NCBI GenBank assembly: GCA_022559845.1
Contig: CM040117.1
Span: 143,348,732-143,412,731, forward strand
Origin: Amorphophallus konjac
Taxonomy: Eukaryota > Streptophyta > Magnoliopsida > Alismatales > Araceae
DNA length: 64,000 nucleotides
Direction: 5' to 3'
The notes under the pieces were generated by a model. The model was not told where the DNA came from. It was given only the letters and a program-made list of their open reading frames with translations, and did no database searches. The position numbers were made by a program, and so were the translations under genes. Shown here in pieces: positions 47,121 through 58,317 of this stretch (position 1 is the first letter of the stretch; each line of letters starts with the position of its first letter).

Positions 47121-47440
47121 CCTCACCAAACTCGGTGAGGTTTCACTTGGAGATAAATCCCCAAACAGAGACGACGCTCCAAACACACACGCAGGACGAC
47201 ACCTGCCCACACACACGGGGATGCACCCCAACACACACACACACACACACACGGAGACGAGGTCTCCAATACGATCAAACAAGCGGATCAACAAGACACA
47301 CACATGATGCGATAAGTGCAGCATTCCACACACACAAACACTAAGATCTTGATAAAACCATATAGCCACGCAGATCTAAAAAGACCTACGCACACATGAA
47401 TCAAAAATGACACGCACACACACGACCACAGATCCAACAA
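47121..47440 (-). ncRNA. Candidate hairpin row in leader RNA, LTR D
   Basis: Plus-strand coordinates of inverted repeats: CCTCACC/GGTGAGG (47121-47140), GCAGG/CCTGC (47191-47206), GGGG/CCCC (47217-47229) and GGAGAC-gag-GTCTCC (47253-47267), with ACACACAC (GT on the minus strand) between. Each has a counterpart in copies B and C in the same order. A weaker GGAG..TCCC pair near 47149-47162 corresponds to the GGGGATTTATCCCC hairpin. Confidence 0.55.
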
Positions 47441-48694
47441 CGATCCATACACACACAAGTTCACAGTTTATACAAAACACGAATATGAACTTGAAACATA
47501 ATAAGGCACAGTTTAGAATGCTCCTGATTTAGGCTCCCCCTAAGTGTATACTCCGGATGTTTGCGTTGATTCCTTCTTTACTTGAATGGCTTGAGACTCA
47601 GCTTGAATGGCCTTGTATTTGATGTAGATCTTCTTGCACGGAGTACTATTCACTGCTACAGTGCTTCTTTCTTCTTTCACTTGTACAACCTTCTCTTAAG
47701 CTTTTCTTGAGACCATTGCTTGATTGGAACTCCTTGGCTTGAGAAGATGCTTGAATGGTTTCAGTTGGTGCTAGAACGGCTTCGATCGGATGATGAACTT
47801 GTTGAAAGGAATGTTGTTCACGAACGTTGCAGCAATCTTCATTTGATGGCTTTCCTCTCGATCTCTCCTTGCTGATTTCTTGCTTCTTCAGTTCTTGTGA
47901 GGATGAAGGCTTCGAAATGGATCTTGAACCCTCAACTATGGATGAAGCTTTTGCCCACATATCACTATTCACGGCTACATTGATTCTCCTCTTCCTTGAG
48001 CCACCTTGATCTCTCTTTGTTGATTTCTTATCTTGGAGTCTCTTAGGGTTTATGACCTCAAGGAGAGGTTTTATAACCCTTGGAAGGTCTATGGACAAGC
48101 CCTAGACCAGATCCACAAATTCTGGAGAGTTTGGTGGCTTTGGGATTAAACAATATCAAGAGGAAGGGCTTTCCTTGAAGTGACAAAAAGTCAACAAAGA
48201 TGGACAGATCGGGGCTAGCGATCGACCGGAAAAGGCTGGCGGTCGACCGTTCTGTAAAAACACTATAGGAAATTGGTTGCTATTATTTCCGGTCGACCGG
48301 CAATATGGTGGCGGTCGACCGCTGCTGTCGGTCGACCGGTCCTTCTTGGGCGATCGACCGCCGGTTCTGCAGTATGAGACTTTTGTCGTTTGGCGATTCT
48401 GGTTGACCAAAATGACCTAGTCCTGCAAAGTTGAAGTCTTAGCCAATGAAACATATCCATAAGTCAATATATTCATATCCTTTTCAATTCCATGCATTTT
48501 TGGGTTTGGTTTATGCATTAGACCATTTGAGCATTTCTAAATTTTGTTCCGGGGGCTCCTCCCCCGGAAATCCCCGCAAGGGGCGCTGCCCCCTTGACCC
48601 TCGCGACCTGACTGCGTAGGTCGATCCGCGGGCGAGGGCGCACGATGGCCAGAAGGGTTTCTTGATTAATGTGCATGAATGAGGTGTATTAAGG

Positions 48695-48850
48695 GTTCTC
48701 GTGTGCGTTCCCCGTAAGCGACGCGTTACATCGGAACCCGGATGGAATGACAAGTGAGCAAGGGCTAGCTAGGGCGTCCCCCGTAAGCGACGCGCCGCAA
48801 TGGCGCCCGATTGCGGTGTCAAATAGGCAAGGGTTCTCGTGTGGGGTTGG
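48695..48850 (+). repeat. RTE 5' end: two imperfect repeat units
   Basis: CCCCGTAAGCGACGCG occurs at about 48711 and 48780, each followed by a GAACCCGG / GCGCCCGA half and a GCAAGGG word. The units are about 70 bp apart. CpG-rich, probably the 5' UTR or internal promoter. Confidence 0.6.
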
Positions 48851-51732
48851 ACGCACACGGGTAAAGAAGCAAGTCCAAAAACATAGGATCCGTCTAGCTA
48901 CTTGGAATATAGGAACTTTAACGGGTAAGGGTTTAGAATTAGTTAAATTAATGAAGGACAGGAGGGTTAACATAGCTTGCCTATAAGAAACTAGGTGGAA
49001 AGGACATAAAGCTAAAGACATTGATGGGTATAAAATTTGGTATACGGGTAATAATAACTCTAGAAATGGTGTTGCTATAATAATAGATAAAAACTTAAAA
49101 GACAGAGTTGTGGAAGTAAATAGATTGGGGGATAGACTAATGGTAATTAAACTTATCTTAGGTGATGATATTTTGAATATAATTAGTGCATATGCACCTC
49201 AAGTAGGATTAGAAGAGAGCATTAAAAAGCAATTTTGGGAGGCTATTGATAGTTTGATCCAAAATATCCCTAGTGAAGAGAGAATCTTTATTGGAGGGGA
49301 TCTTAATGGTCATGTGGGTATAGATAATAGAGGCTATGAGAGGATTCATGGAGGGCTTGGTTTTAGTAATAGGAATGATATGGGTAACACTATTCTTGAT
49401 TTTGCTATGGCCTATGATCTAGCAATTATTAATACCTTCTTTAAGAAGCGGGACGAACACTTAATAACATACAAGAGTGGAACACATATAAGTCAAATTG
49501 ACTATTTTCTCATTAGGAAGGTCGATAGAGTTTTATGTAAAGATTGCAAAGTTATTCCTGGTGAGAGTCTAGCCCCTCAACATAGATTGTTAGTAATGGA
49601 TGTCACTATCCCTAAATTCAAAAGAAAGATCATTATAAATAATTATTCCAAGATTAAATGGTGGAATTTAAAAGGTAAAAGTTTAGAAACATTTAAAAAT
49701 CATCTATTAAAGGAAAATATTTGGAATTTAGAACAAGAAACTAATGTAATGTGGAATAATGTTACAAACTGTATAACGAGGGTTGCAAAACAACTCTTAG
49801 GCGAATCTAAAGGTAAAAAGAACTTAGAAAAAGAGACTTGGTGGTGGAGTGAGGAAATTCAAAATACCATTAAAATAAAAAAGGAATGCTTTAAAGTTTG
49901 GCAAGCTAACAAAAATGCTCAAACCCTAGAAGCTTATAAAATCGCTAAAAAGAGAGCTAAGAAAATAGTCAGCGAAGCCAAATCAAAGGCATTTGAAGAT
50001 TTATATAATAAATTAGGAACCCGAGAGGGTGAAAAGGACATATTTAAACTAGCTAAATTAAGAGAAAGGAAAACTAGAGATTTAGATCATGTTCGGTGCA
50101 TTAAAGGTGAAGATCAAAGGGTTTTAACTAAGGATCTTGAGATTAAAGGGAGGTGGCATAGCTATTTTCAGAAGTTACTTAATGGAGATTCCGTCAAGGA
50201 TTTATCTTTAGAAGGTACCCAAGAGTCCACAATATTTGATAAATATCAATATTTCAGGTGTATTAAGATGTCAGAAGTGGAGGATGCTTTAAGGAAAATG
50301 AAAGTGGGCAAGGCCTTAGGACTAGATGGCTTACCTATTGAAGTATGGAAAGGCCTAGGAGATATTGGTATTCAGTGGCTAACTAAATTTTTTAATAAAA
50401 TTTTAAAGGAACGAAGAATGCCAGAAGTTTGGAGAAAAAGTGTTGTAGTTCCTTTCTATAAAAATAAAGGAGATATTCAAAGTTGTAATAATTATCGTGG
50501 AATTAAGCTTATGAGTCATACTATGAAACTTTGGGAAAGAGTAATTGATAAACGCCTCCGTGGTATGACTACTGTGTCGGAAAATCAGTTTGGTTTTATG
50601 CCAAATAGATCTACTACAGAAGCTATTTTCTTGCTACGGCAGCTAATGGAGAAGTATAGAGAGATGAGAAAAGATTTATATATAGTTTTTCTTGATTTAG
50701 AGAAGGCGTACGATCGAGTACCGAGAGAATTGATTTGGTGGACATTAAGAAAGAAAGGAATCTCTCAAGGATATGTTGATTTGATTAAGGATATGTACGA
50801 CGGTGCTATTACTAGTGTTCGAACTATTGCTGGGGAGACTGGTGAATTTCCCGTTTCTATAGGTTTGCATCAAGGTTCTGCACTAAGTCCGTATCTCTTT
50901 GCCTTAGTTATGGATGAAGTAACTAAACAATTGCATGATGATATCCCTTGGTGTATGCTATTTGCAGACGATATTGTTTTAATTGATGAGTATTGATGCT
51001 CTAAATGCTAAGTTAGAGCGTTGGAGACTTGCCTTGGAGTCTAAATGTTTTAAAATTAGTAGGAGCAAGTCAGAATTTATGCACTGTAATTTTAGTAATG
51101 GGAGTGTGGTTCAGGAAGACATGGTTCTAATTGACGGATATAACATTCCGAAGAGTAGTAGCTTTCGATACTTAGGGTCTATCATACAAGAGAATGGGGA
51201 GATTTATGATGACGTTACATATAGGATTAAGGCAGGCTGGTTAAGATGGAGAAGTGCATCAGGTGTCCTTTGTGATCGTCGTATGCCTGTGAAACTCAAA
51301 GGGAGGTTTTATAGAACGGCTGTGAGACCTGCTCTGTTATATGGTACCGAGTGTTGGGCAGTACGAAAGGAACACATCCACAAAATGTGTGTAGCAGAGA
51401 TGAGGATGTTGAGATGGATGTGTGGCAAGACTAAGAAAGACAAGATTAGGAATGAGCGCATCCGTAAGGACTTAGGGATAGCTCCAATTGATAGTAAAAT
51501 GAGAGAAAATAGACTCAGGTGGTTTGGACATGTGTTTCGTCGCCCTAACTCAGCGTCGGTTAAAAGATGTGATCAAATCTTAGTGGATGCTAGCAAAAGA
51601 GCTCGAGGAAGGCCTAAAATGAGATGGTGCGATGTTATTAGGAAGGACATTAGTTCCTTGAGTTTAAATATGAATATTGCACTTGATAGAAATCTTTGGC
51701 GGAACAGGATTCATGTACCCGACCCCAATTAA
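48747..51732 (+). pseudogene. RTE polyprotein: endonuclease and reverse transcriptase
   Basis: Endonuclease: LATWNIGTLTGKG, then an in-frame TAA at 48984 where a Q is expected before ETRWKG, ISAYAPQVG, FIGGDLNGHVG, SQIDYFLIR and LAPQHRLLVMD. Reverse transcriptase: GKALGLDGLPIEVWK, NNYRGIKLMSH, SENQFGFMPNRSTTEAIF, IVFLDLEKAYDRVPRE, GLHQGSALSPYLF and MLFADDIVLIDE (catalytic FADD). The frame then shifts near 50990 and continues to 51732 (FKISRSKSEFMHC, RYLGSIIQENG, RWMCGKTKKDKIRNE, RWFGHVFRRP). About 990 codons in all. The product would nick DNA and copy LINE RNA at the target. Confidence 0.95.
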
Positions 51733-52506
51733 TTGGGATAAGGCTCTGATGATGATGATGATGATGATGATGAATGAGGTGTATTAAGGAGAGGTATATG
51801 AGATACACATGGTGAGATTGATGCTAAGACAAGGTAAGAGTCTCACATATGGTTCTTGACAGTAAATGACATATACCACCTGTTTTGGATAGTAGAGGAG
51901 CAAGGTGCTTATCCACACGTTTGGTTCACTAGGTGACTGCCATGAGTTTAATCCTGCAAGCAAGATAGTCAAGGTTAATACCATACTTGTTCACATTGAA
52001 GAGGTTATGAAACCTCTTACCTCTTGTAAAACCAACATATGCAAAACAAGCATCAAGCCCATGTAACCTTTGCCATATTCCATCTCAAACATACATTGAT
52101 AACAAGAGCACGAGCAATCAACCACAAGTTTAGTTATCATCGCTTAATTACAGATTAAGTTTAGTTATCATTAAAACTAAAAATTAATTGTCACAACAAT
52201 CATCAAAATCATAACTCAACAGGTCGACTGACCGCTAGCCAAAGGAAACGGTCGGTCGACCGACCGTTTGTAGGCTTCTTACAAAAATAGTCCGGACGTC
52301 TGTTTGAGCTCTGGATTGGCCCGAAACAGACCCGAAAGTTGGGAAATTGAAAATAAAAGCTTCCAAGGCTTAATGGGATTGAGAAGGGTCAAGAAATGGG
52401 CTCGAGATCGGCTCAAAGAAGACTCCAAAATAATGGTCAATTCAGGGCATTACGGAGGTGAAGAAGAAAAATAACTCAACTTGTGGGCTAAAAATGGGTG
52501 TCAACA

Positions 52507-53470
52507 GGTATGAAGCTCTTTCATTCAAGGATGGTTATTCAGGATACAACCAGATCCATCTAGCTCCGGAAGATAAAGAAAAGATCTCATTCACCACGCC
52601 CTGGGGCACTTATTGCTATGTGGTTATGCCGTTTGGATTGAAGAATGCGAGCGCCACCTATCAACGAGCGATGATGGCTATTTTCCATGACATGATGTAT
52701 GTATACATGGAAGCCTACGTGGATGATATTTTGGTGAAATCGAAGACCAAGGAAGAACACCCCGCTATCTTAGCTAAGGTGCTTCAAAGAGTTAGGGAGT
52801 ATAAGCTGAAAATGAATCCTAAGAAATGTATGTTTGGAGTGTCTTCGGGGAAGCTCTTAGGTTTCATAGTTAGCAAACGGGGGATTCAAATTGATCCTAA
52901 TAAGGCTAAGGCCGTTACAGATATGCCCCCGCCAAAGAAAATCACTAAACTTTGAGGATTGATTGGATGCCTGCAGTTCATTAGAAGATTTATATCTCAA
53001 CATTCTCAGAGGTGTCATCCTTTCTACGAACTGCTAAAGGCGGGGGGTCAAATTTTAATGGAATCAAGAATGTCAAAAGGCCTATGAGGATCTGAAGGTT
53101 TATTTGTCCAATACCCCTGTTTTGCAGCCTCTTGTCCCTGGGAAATTATCCTATATATTTCTATCATTGAGGACTCCCTAGGAGCCGTCCTGGTGCAAGT
53201 TGATGATGAAGGAAAGGAAAGGGTAGCCTATTACCTCTCTAGGTTGTTCAATCCAGTAGAATCTAAGTACACTGCTATGGAGAAGACTTGTGCCGCCTTG
53301 GTTTGGGTAGCTCAGAAATTGAAGCATTATTACCTAGCCCATCAAGTTAAGTTGATCTCTAGAATGGACCCCATTCGCTATCTCTTACAAAAGTTTGTCC
53401 TTTCTAGTAGGCTAGCTCGCGGGCAGAACTTCCTCTCCTAATTCGATATCACCTTCATCATCCAGAAGGC
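52507..53470 (+). pseudogene. Tat-like pol: reverse transcriptase and RNase H, 5'-cut
   Basis: The frame begins mid-domain at YEALSFKDGYSGYNQI because the layer-1 element was inserted just upstream. RT motifs: MPFGLKNASATYQRAM, YVDDILVKSKT (catalytic DD) and LLGFIVSKRGIQIDP. A TGA at 52953 (CGA expected) precedes GLIGCLQFIRRFIS. Ribonuclease H follows at about 53170-53440 (LGAVLVQVDDEG, YTAMEKTCAALVWVAQKLKHY). The N-terminal RT, protease and gag lie outside the window. Confidence 0.9.
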
Positions 53471-53481
53471 AATCAAAGGAT

Positions 53482-53980
53482 ATGCCATTGCCGAGCATCT
53501 TGCCCATTCCCCGCACTAATTCCATCCAGGACGAGTTTCCTGATGAGCACCTTGCTATCCTCACCCATCATCCCTTCTGGTCTCTGCACTTTGACTGTGC
53601 ACTCAACTCTCAAGGCCGAGGGATAGGTGCTATTCTCCTCACTCCGGAGGGAGTGACGATTCCTCTTGCATATCAGCTCTCCTTTCCTACTACCAATAAC
53701 ATCGCCGAGTATGAGGCTCTCCTGGATGGATTGAAGCACGCCTACCTCTTGGGCGCGTGATATTTGAATATCATAGGAGACTCTCAACTGGTGCTATGCT
53801 AAGTTCTTCCACATACCGCACTTGTGGCCCGAAACTCAAGCCATATCAAGATTTGGTCACTCTCTTGGCTAGACAATTCCGCAAGTTGATCTATATACAC
53901 ACTCCTCGATCTCAGAATATCCTCGCCGATACGTTGGCATCGCTTGCTTCCTCCCTATCCTTTCCTCTCATTTAGAGCAC
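53482..53980 (+). pseudogene. Second (archaeal-type) RNase H of Tat-like element
   Basis: FWSLHFDCALNSQGRGIGAILLTPEG and NNIAEYEALLDGLKHAYLLG form a second RNase H with its own D and E, followed after a TGA at 53758 by NIIGDSQLVL. A duplicate RNase H between the first RNase H and integrase is a hallmark of the Tat branch of plant Ty3/gypsy. A frame change occurs near 53790. Confidence 0.85.
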
Positions 53981-53999
53981 TGATACTTTCATCGTCCAG

Positions 54000-55386
54000 A
54001 GAATAGATGCCCCCTCTCTTCAAGATCCATGGTTCGATAACCTTAGGAAGTCTGTAGAGAAGAAGGATTTGCAGGATGTTTCTTTGGTAGAATTAAAAGA
54101 GATCTTGGAAGAAGAGGAGTTACCTTGGTATCACGAAATTGAGCAATATTGCAAGGATGGATCGTTCCCAGAGACGGCGAATGCTGAGCAACGTAAGGCC
54201 ATTAGAAGAGCCGCCTCAAGATACACCATAATTGCTGGAGAATTATATAGGCGTGCTCTCAATGGAATGCTTCTGAGGTGTCTAGATGATGATGAGGCAT
54301 GGAAAGTGGCTAAAGTAGCTCATTATGGTGAGTGTGGAGGTCATGTGAATGGCCAGGCATTAGGGAAGAAGATTCTTAGGCAAGGCTAATATTGGCCCAC
54401 TCTAGAGGAAGATTGCTCCACCTTTGTCCGTAGGTGCCTCCAATGCCAACTCCATGCTGAAAAAATTCATGCTCCTGCTTCATCGCTTCATCCTCTTTCT
54501 GCTCCTTGGCCTTTCTACATATAGGCTTTTGACATTGTAGGCCCACTAGGTGATCCCAATTCTCATACCAAGCAGAAATCCTTCATTCTTACCACCACTG
54601 AGTACTTCACCAAGTGAAAATAAGCGGAAGCGTACGCGAAGATCAAAGCCACCACAATATGCCGATTCATCATGAAGAACATCATTTTGTGGTTCAACGT
54701 CCCAAGCAGTATCGTCACTGACAACGGGCCTCAGTTCCTATCACAAGAGCTCCAGGAGCTCTGTAAGAAGTTCAATATTACATTGCATCACTCATCTCCA
54801 TATTACCCTCAAGGCAACGGTCAAGCCAAAGCCACCAACAAAACCCTTCTTAAAATCATAAAGAAAATGTCTGAATCGCATAATTTTTTTGATTGGCCTG
54901 AAAGATTGGTAGAAGCTCTATGGGCTTATCGCACCTCCATCTGTACTCCTACGGGGCAAACTCCTTATGCTCTCACTTATGGGATGGAGGCGATACTCCC
55001 ATATGAGATTTTAATCCCTTCTCTAAGGGTGCAGCTCAATAAGGAACTTAATCTCGACGAACGTCGAGAGACGTTGCTAGTCCAATTGGAACTCTTGGAT
55101 GAGAAGAGACTCAATGTGGCCGATCATGTTTCCGTTTATCAAAAGCAAGTTTCACGGTATTTTCAAAAGAAGGTAATTGAACGAAAATTTTGAGTGGGTG
55201 ATATGGTTTTGAAATGCAAATTTATTAGGTCTGGAGGTCCTAGGTCCAAATTGCAACCGAACTGGGAAGGTTAGTTTATAGTAAGAGAGGCTTATCCAGA
55301 GGAATGCTTATCGTCTAGTTAACGTGGAAGGTGAGGAGTTGTCTCACACGTGGAACGGGTTGTACCATAAGAATTTTTACCCTTAG
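54000..55386 (+). pseudogene. Tat-like integrase
   Basis: N-terminal HHCC region (HYGECGGHVNG, CSTFVRRCLQCQLHA) after an LYRRALNGMLLRCL segment. Catalytic core: AFDIVGPLGDPN, TTEYFTK, SSIVTDNGPQFLSQ and SPYYPQGNGQAKATNKTLL (DDE residues). C-terminal: ALWAYRTSICTPTGQTPY, GDMVLKCKFI and KLQPNWEG. Stops at 54387, 54521, 54616/54622 and 55191 and beyond; several are at tryptophan positions. Confidence 0.9.
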
Positions 55387-56159
55387 AGCCAAGCTAATGA
55401 TGGCCCGGTAGCGAGGTGCCCCTTTCCTTGATCATCAAGGATGATCCCAAAGTGTGGCACTCACACACTACATGACGTCCCTGGTCGGGTTTCTCTTTTT
55501 CTATGCAACATTGTTTCTCCTTTCGCCATACATAGGGGAAGCGAAGGTCCCTACTTTTTCTCTCTTCGGCCGAATGTAGGGGCAAGTGGTGTATAAGGGG
55601 GCGACGACCACTCTAGACACCCTAACGAGAGGAGGTCTCAAATAGAGACAGTCTGTTATGACCTGATTCCACAAAAGAAAAAGAAAAGAAGAAACAACAA
55701 AAAAGAAGGAATGAAAAGGGGTAAAAATCAAAGCAAAAGCCAAAAGCTTATCTGAAGCTCAAAGCACAAAGTCAAATTACTCCAAAATATAAAACTAGGC
55801 ATGGCAAGAGTGGCAGTACAGTTCCCTATGGGACGTTATGAGCCCAGTCGATTGCATGCCTAAAGTGGATGAAGGTTCGATGATGGATACAAAGTCTCGC
55901 GCAACAGACCGAATCTTTAATGGGTAGCATGAGAGGAACTCAAGCCGTAAAAACATCTATACCTATCCTAGGCTTGCCTCCCAAATTCTCTTTTAATTTT
56001 CAAGGACTAGACTGTACCCTGGGTATGGCCTTAGTAGAGGCACCGTCATGCGAATTGGTCCCTGGCCAAGGATTGTTACATCCCAGAGCGCACGCCATAC
56101 TTTGGAGATTCCTAATGAAATAGGTAAGGGTCCTTACTGCCAGGTCAGAGCCAGCCATA

Positions 56160-56345
56160 TATAAAACAAAAAATAAAAAATTAGATAATTTCAAAAACCA
56201 AAAAATCAGATATTTCAAAAAATCAAAAAAATCAGATATTCCAAAAAAAATCAGATATTTCAAAAATCTAAAAAAAATAGATATTTCAAAAATCCAAAAA
56301 AGAAGATATTTCAAAATTTCAAAAAATAAAATATCTTCAAATTTC
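56160..56345 (+). repeat. A-rich tandem repeat (ATCAGATATTTCAAAAA)n
   Basis: Eight or so degenerate units of about 20-25 bp built on CAAAAAATCAGATATTTC. Very AT-rich, no coding sense; likely slippage in the element's 3' UTR. Confidence 0.75.
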
Positions 56346-56593
56346 ATAAAAATAAATAAGTAAATAAATAAAATGTTGCTCATGCATTGCATGCATTGCA
56401 TCCATTGCATTTTTCTTATGTTATTTCGCCTAGTTAATAAGGCTTAACCCCTTGACCAAATATCAAGGATTAGTCATGTTTGACTTGCTCTAAGCAAGGG
56501 GTTAAGTCTAAGAACAGGTCTGACTTGTTTTCACGTTTTAGTGTGTGCAGAAACAGGGTCGCAATACTCGAATCTAAGGTCCACGGATTCCGT

Positions 56594-56775
56594 GTTCCTT
56601 CCAGGTTACGGTTTTCTCCTCGACCGCTATATGAAATTGGCGGCCTTCCTCAGACCGCATTTCTCACCCGAGAGCCCAGGCCCATGCACTTCTTTGTTCC
56701 TTCCTGGTTGCGGTCTTCCATGCCACCGCTATATGGAATTGGCGATCTTTTAGGGATCGCATTCTAACCCGAGAA
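56594..56775 (+). repeat. 102-bp tandem duplication
   Basis: GTTCCTTCCAGGTTACGG (56594) and GTTCCTTCCTGGTTGCGG (56696) each start a unit that runs through CGCTATATG.AATTGGCG and ends ACCCGAGA. About 80% alike by eye. Confidence 0.75.
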
Positions 56776-57847
56776 TTCTGTGAAAATGAACATTCCAGCC
56801 AAAAGCAAAAACATCATGCCAACTATTTCAACTAATCTTTTATTCATTCATCGAGTGTTCAAAGTACATCATCAAATCAAGTCATTCTCTCTTTACATCA
56901 TGAATCTCAAATCTCACTCGATCTCGCATCCGCGCGGGGACCAGATCTCGCATAATGCCTTCAAGTATGCTCAATAGGTCTCCCGATCCTCTGCTACCTG
57001 TGCCTACAATGTGCGCACCCTATGTTGAGCTACGGTTTTGATGATAACTAAATTTAGTGTGTATTGCTATGGTTTTGATGCTAACTAAATGGTTGATTAT
57101 TCATATCGATTGGTTGAATATGATTGAGTTGAACATGTGCATTGAATGCTTCCTATGCATACTTTTCATGGAGCTTGGTTACATGATACATTCATATTGG
57201 ACAAATGCATATCTATTGATCTTGATCTTTAGTCAATCATGTTTCCAAAGTGTTCACTTGTATATGTGCATGGCTAAATTACTCTCATACTTTACTCACT
57301 TGCATAAAATTAATGCTTCACCTTTAGCTTAAACCTTTTATGGTTCAAGTGTTTGTATGCACCTTGAACATGGGCTTTCATGTATGCATTTCATACATTT
57401 ATCATATTGATTATTAAGCTAAAGTTCTAATCATTTTTATCATGGTTTTGTAGGTTAAATTCTTTGTATAATCCCTCCAAGATCAAAGGAGCTTGATGCC
57501 ACAAAGTTTGGAAGGGTTGCAATGGAGTTTGGGGGTGAAATCTTAAAGTCAGGAATTTCACTGTAGCTAGGTCGACACTGTAGCTAGGTCGACACTGTAG
57601 CGCGGTCGATTGCCAGGCCAATCCCAATCGACCAAAAATAATAGAATGCAATAATTATATTTCCTATAGAGTTTCGGTCGACCGCCAGCCAGTTCTGGTC
57701 GACCGCCAGCCCCGATAACCCAAAAATGTTGACTTTTGTCCATCTCGGAAGGAGCATCTCCTCTTGGTATTGTTTAATCCCAAAGCCACCAAACCTTCCA
57801 GGTTTTGTGGATCTTGTTCTTGGGATGTCTATGGACCATTCAAAGTG

Positions 57848-57854
57848 TATAAAA
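57848..57854 (+). promoter_or_regulatory. TATA box of LTR C
   Basis: GTGTATAAAATACACAC, placed as in copies B and D. Confidence 0.7.
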
Positions 57855-58317
57855 TACACACAAGAGGGTTAGAAACAAAATCTATCTAAGAGATCAAAGG
57901 GGATATCAAGGGGGAGAGCTATCAAAGGAAGAAGAAGGCTACTGCAACCCTTCGTGAACAGTACTCCGTCCAGCAACTTCTTCATCCATCTGAAGGTATT
58001 CAAGCTCCATCTGAAGCCAGCAACCAAAGGAGAAGAGGAGAAGCAAGCAAACATTAAGGAGATCAAGAAAGCTCTCCAAGGAAGAACAAGCTGTACTGTA
58101 GCCGTGAACAGTACCTCGTGGAAGATCTCCTCATCCCTACACAAGCGTTTCAAGCTCCATTCAAGCCATTCAAGTGAAGTAGGAAGCATCGTTCTGAGCT
58201 CTACATCATACACTCAGTGGAAGCCAAATCAGGAGTCTTCTAAACTATGCTTCTTTGTTTTTATGTTTTGGGCCTTATATTTATGCTCGTCATAAACTGA
58301 AGAACTTGTGTGTGTGT

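Larger units (their letters stand above)
48695..51769 (+). mobile_element. RTE-type LINE, near full length
   Basis: A perfect 20-bp TSD (ATGAATGAGGTGTATTAAGG) lies at 48675-48694 and 51770-51789. Copy B of the host LTR shows the empty site near 4790. The 3' end is a (GAT)n tail after AATTAATTGGGATAAGGCTC, typical of the RTE clade. It has one ORF with AP endonuclease and RT and a 5' end with two imperfect GTAAGCGACGCG units. One in-frame stop and one frameshift make it the youngest-looking coding element here. Confidence 0.93.
46794..52221 (-). mobile_element. Solo LTR (family 2, copy D) carrying an RTE LINE
   Basis: The minus strand starts TGTTGAGTTATG (52221) and ends GCGAGACTTCA (46794). 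TSD GGTCG at 46789-46793 and 52222-52226. Without the LINE it is about 2.33 kb. It has the GTCGACC cluster (48215-48365), a TATAAAACC box, and the GT-rich hairpin row on the minus strand. ORFs such as the 150-codon one at 47646-48098 are leader sequence, not genes. Confidence 0.9.
1872..52506 (-). mobile_element. Layer-1 Ty3/gypsy (Tat-like) element, many times interrupted
   Basis: This is a reconstruction. The 5' LTR (45724-52506) begins TGTTGA and ends TCAACA on the minus strand. A candidate primer-binding site at 45696-45712 is followed leftward by a leader (45646-45723 plus 22600-23989), a gag remnant (21213-22584), more gag and a zinc-knuckle region (3969-4365), a proline-rich stretch and unassigned sequence to 1872. 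It is interrupted by four younger insertions with clean TSDs. The 3' half and 3' LTR lie left of the window. On the right it is inserted within a reverse-transcriptase reading frame at 52507. The Tat lineage is suggested by the primer site and gag architecture, not proved. Confidence 0.65.
45724..52506 (-). repeat. 5' LTR of layer-1 Ty3/gypsy element, split
   Basis: On the minus strand it starts TGTTGACACCC (52506) and ends ACATCAACA (45724), with TGTTGA/TCAACA terminal inverted repeats. It is about 1.35 kb once the solo LTR (46794-52221) and one GGTCG are removed. GGTCGACCGACCG palindromes cluster at 46684-46735 and 52222-52272. A TATAAAAGG box is at 46453-46461. Its right edge adjoins the middle of an RT reading frame. 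Confidence 0.75.
55387..57022 (+). other. 3' noncoding region of layer-0 Tat-like element
   Basis: No gene. It includes an A-rich tandem repeat (56160-56345), a 102-bp tandem duplication (56594-56775) and TGCATTGCATGCATTGCAT (about 56383-56405). ORFs here lack family features. No LTR boundary of layer 0 can be placed by eye. It ends at CCCTA (57018-57022), the predicted left TSD of the next element. Confidence 0.55.

Noticed and set aside
47646..48098. 150-codon minus-strand ORF in solo LTR D
   Set aside because: It lies in the LTR leader, has no counterpart frame in copies B and C, and contains no known domain.
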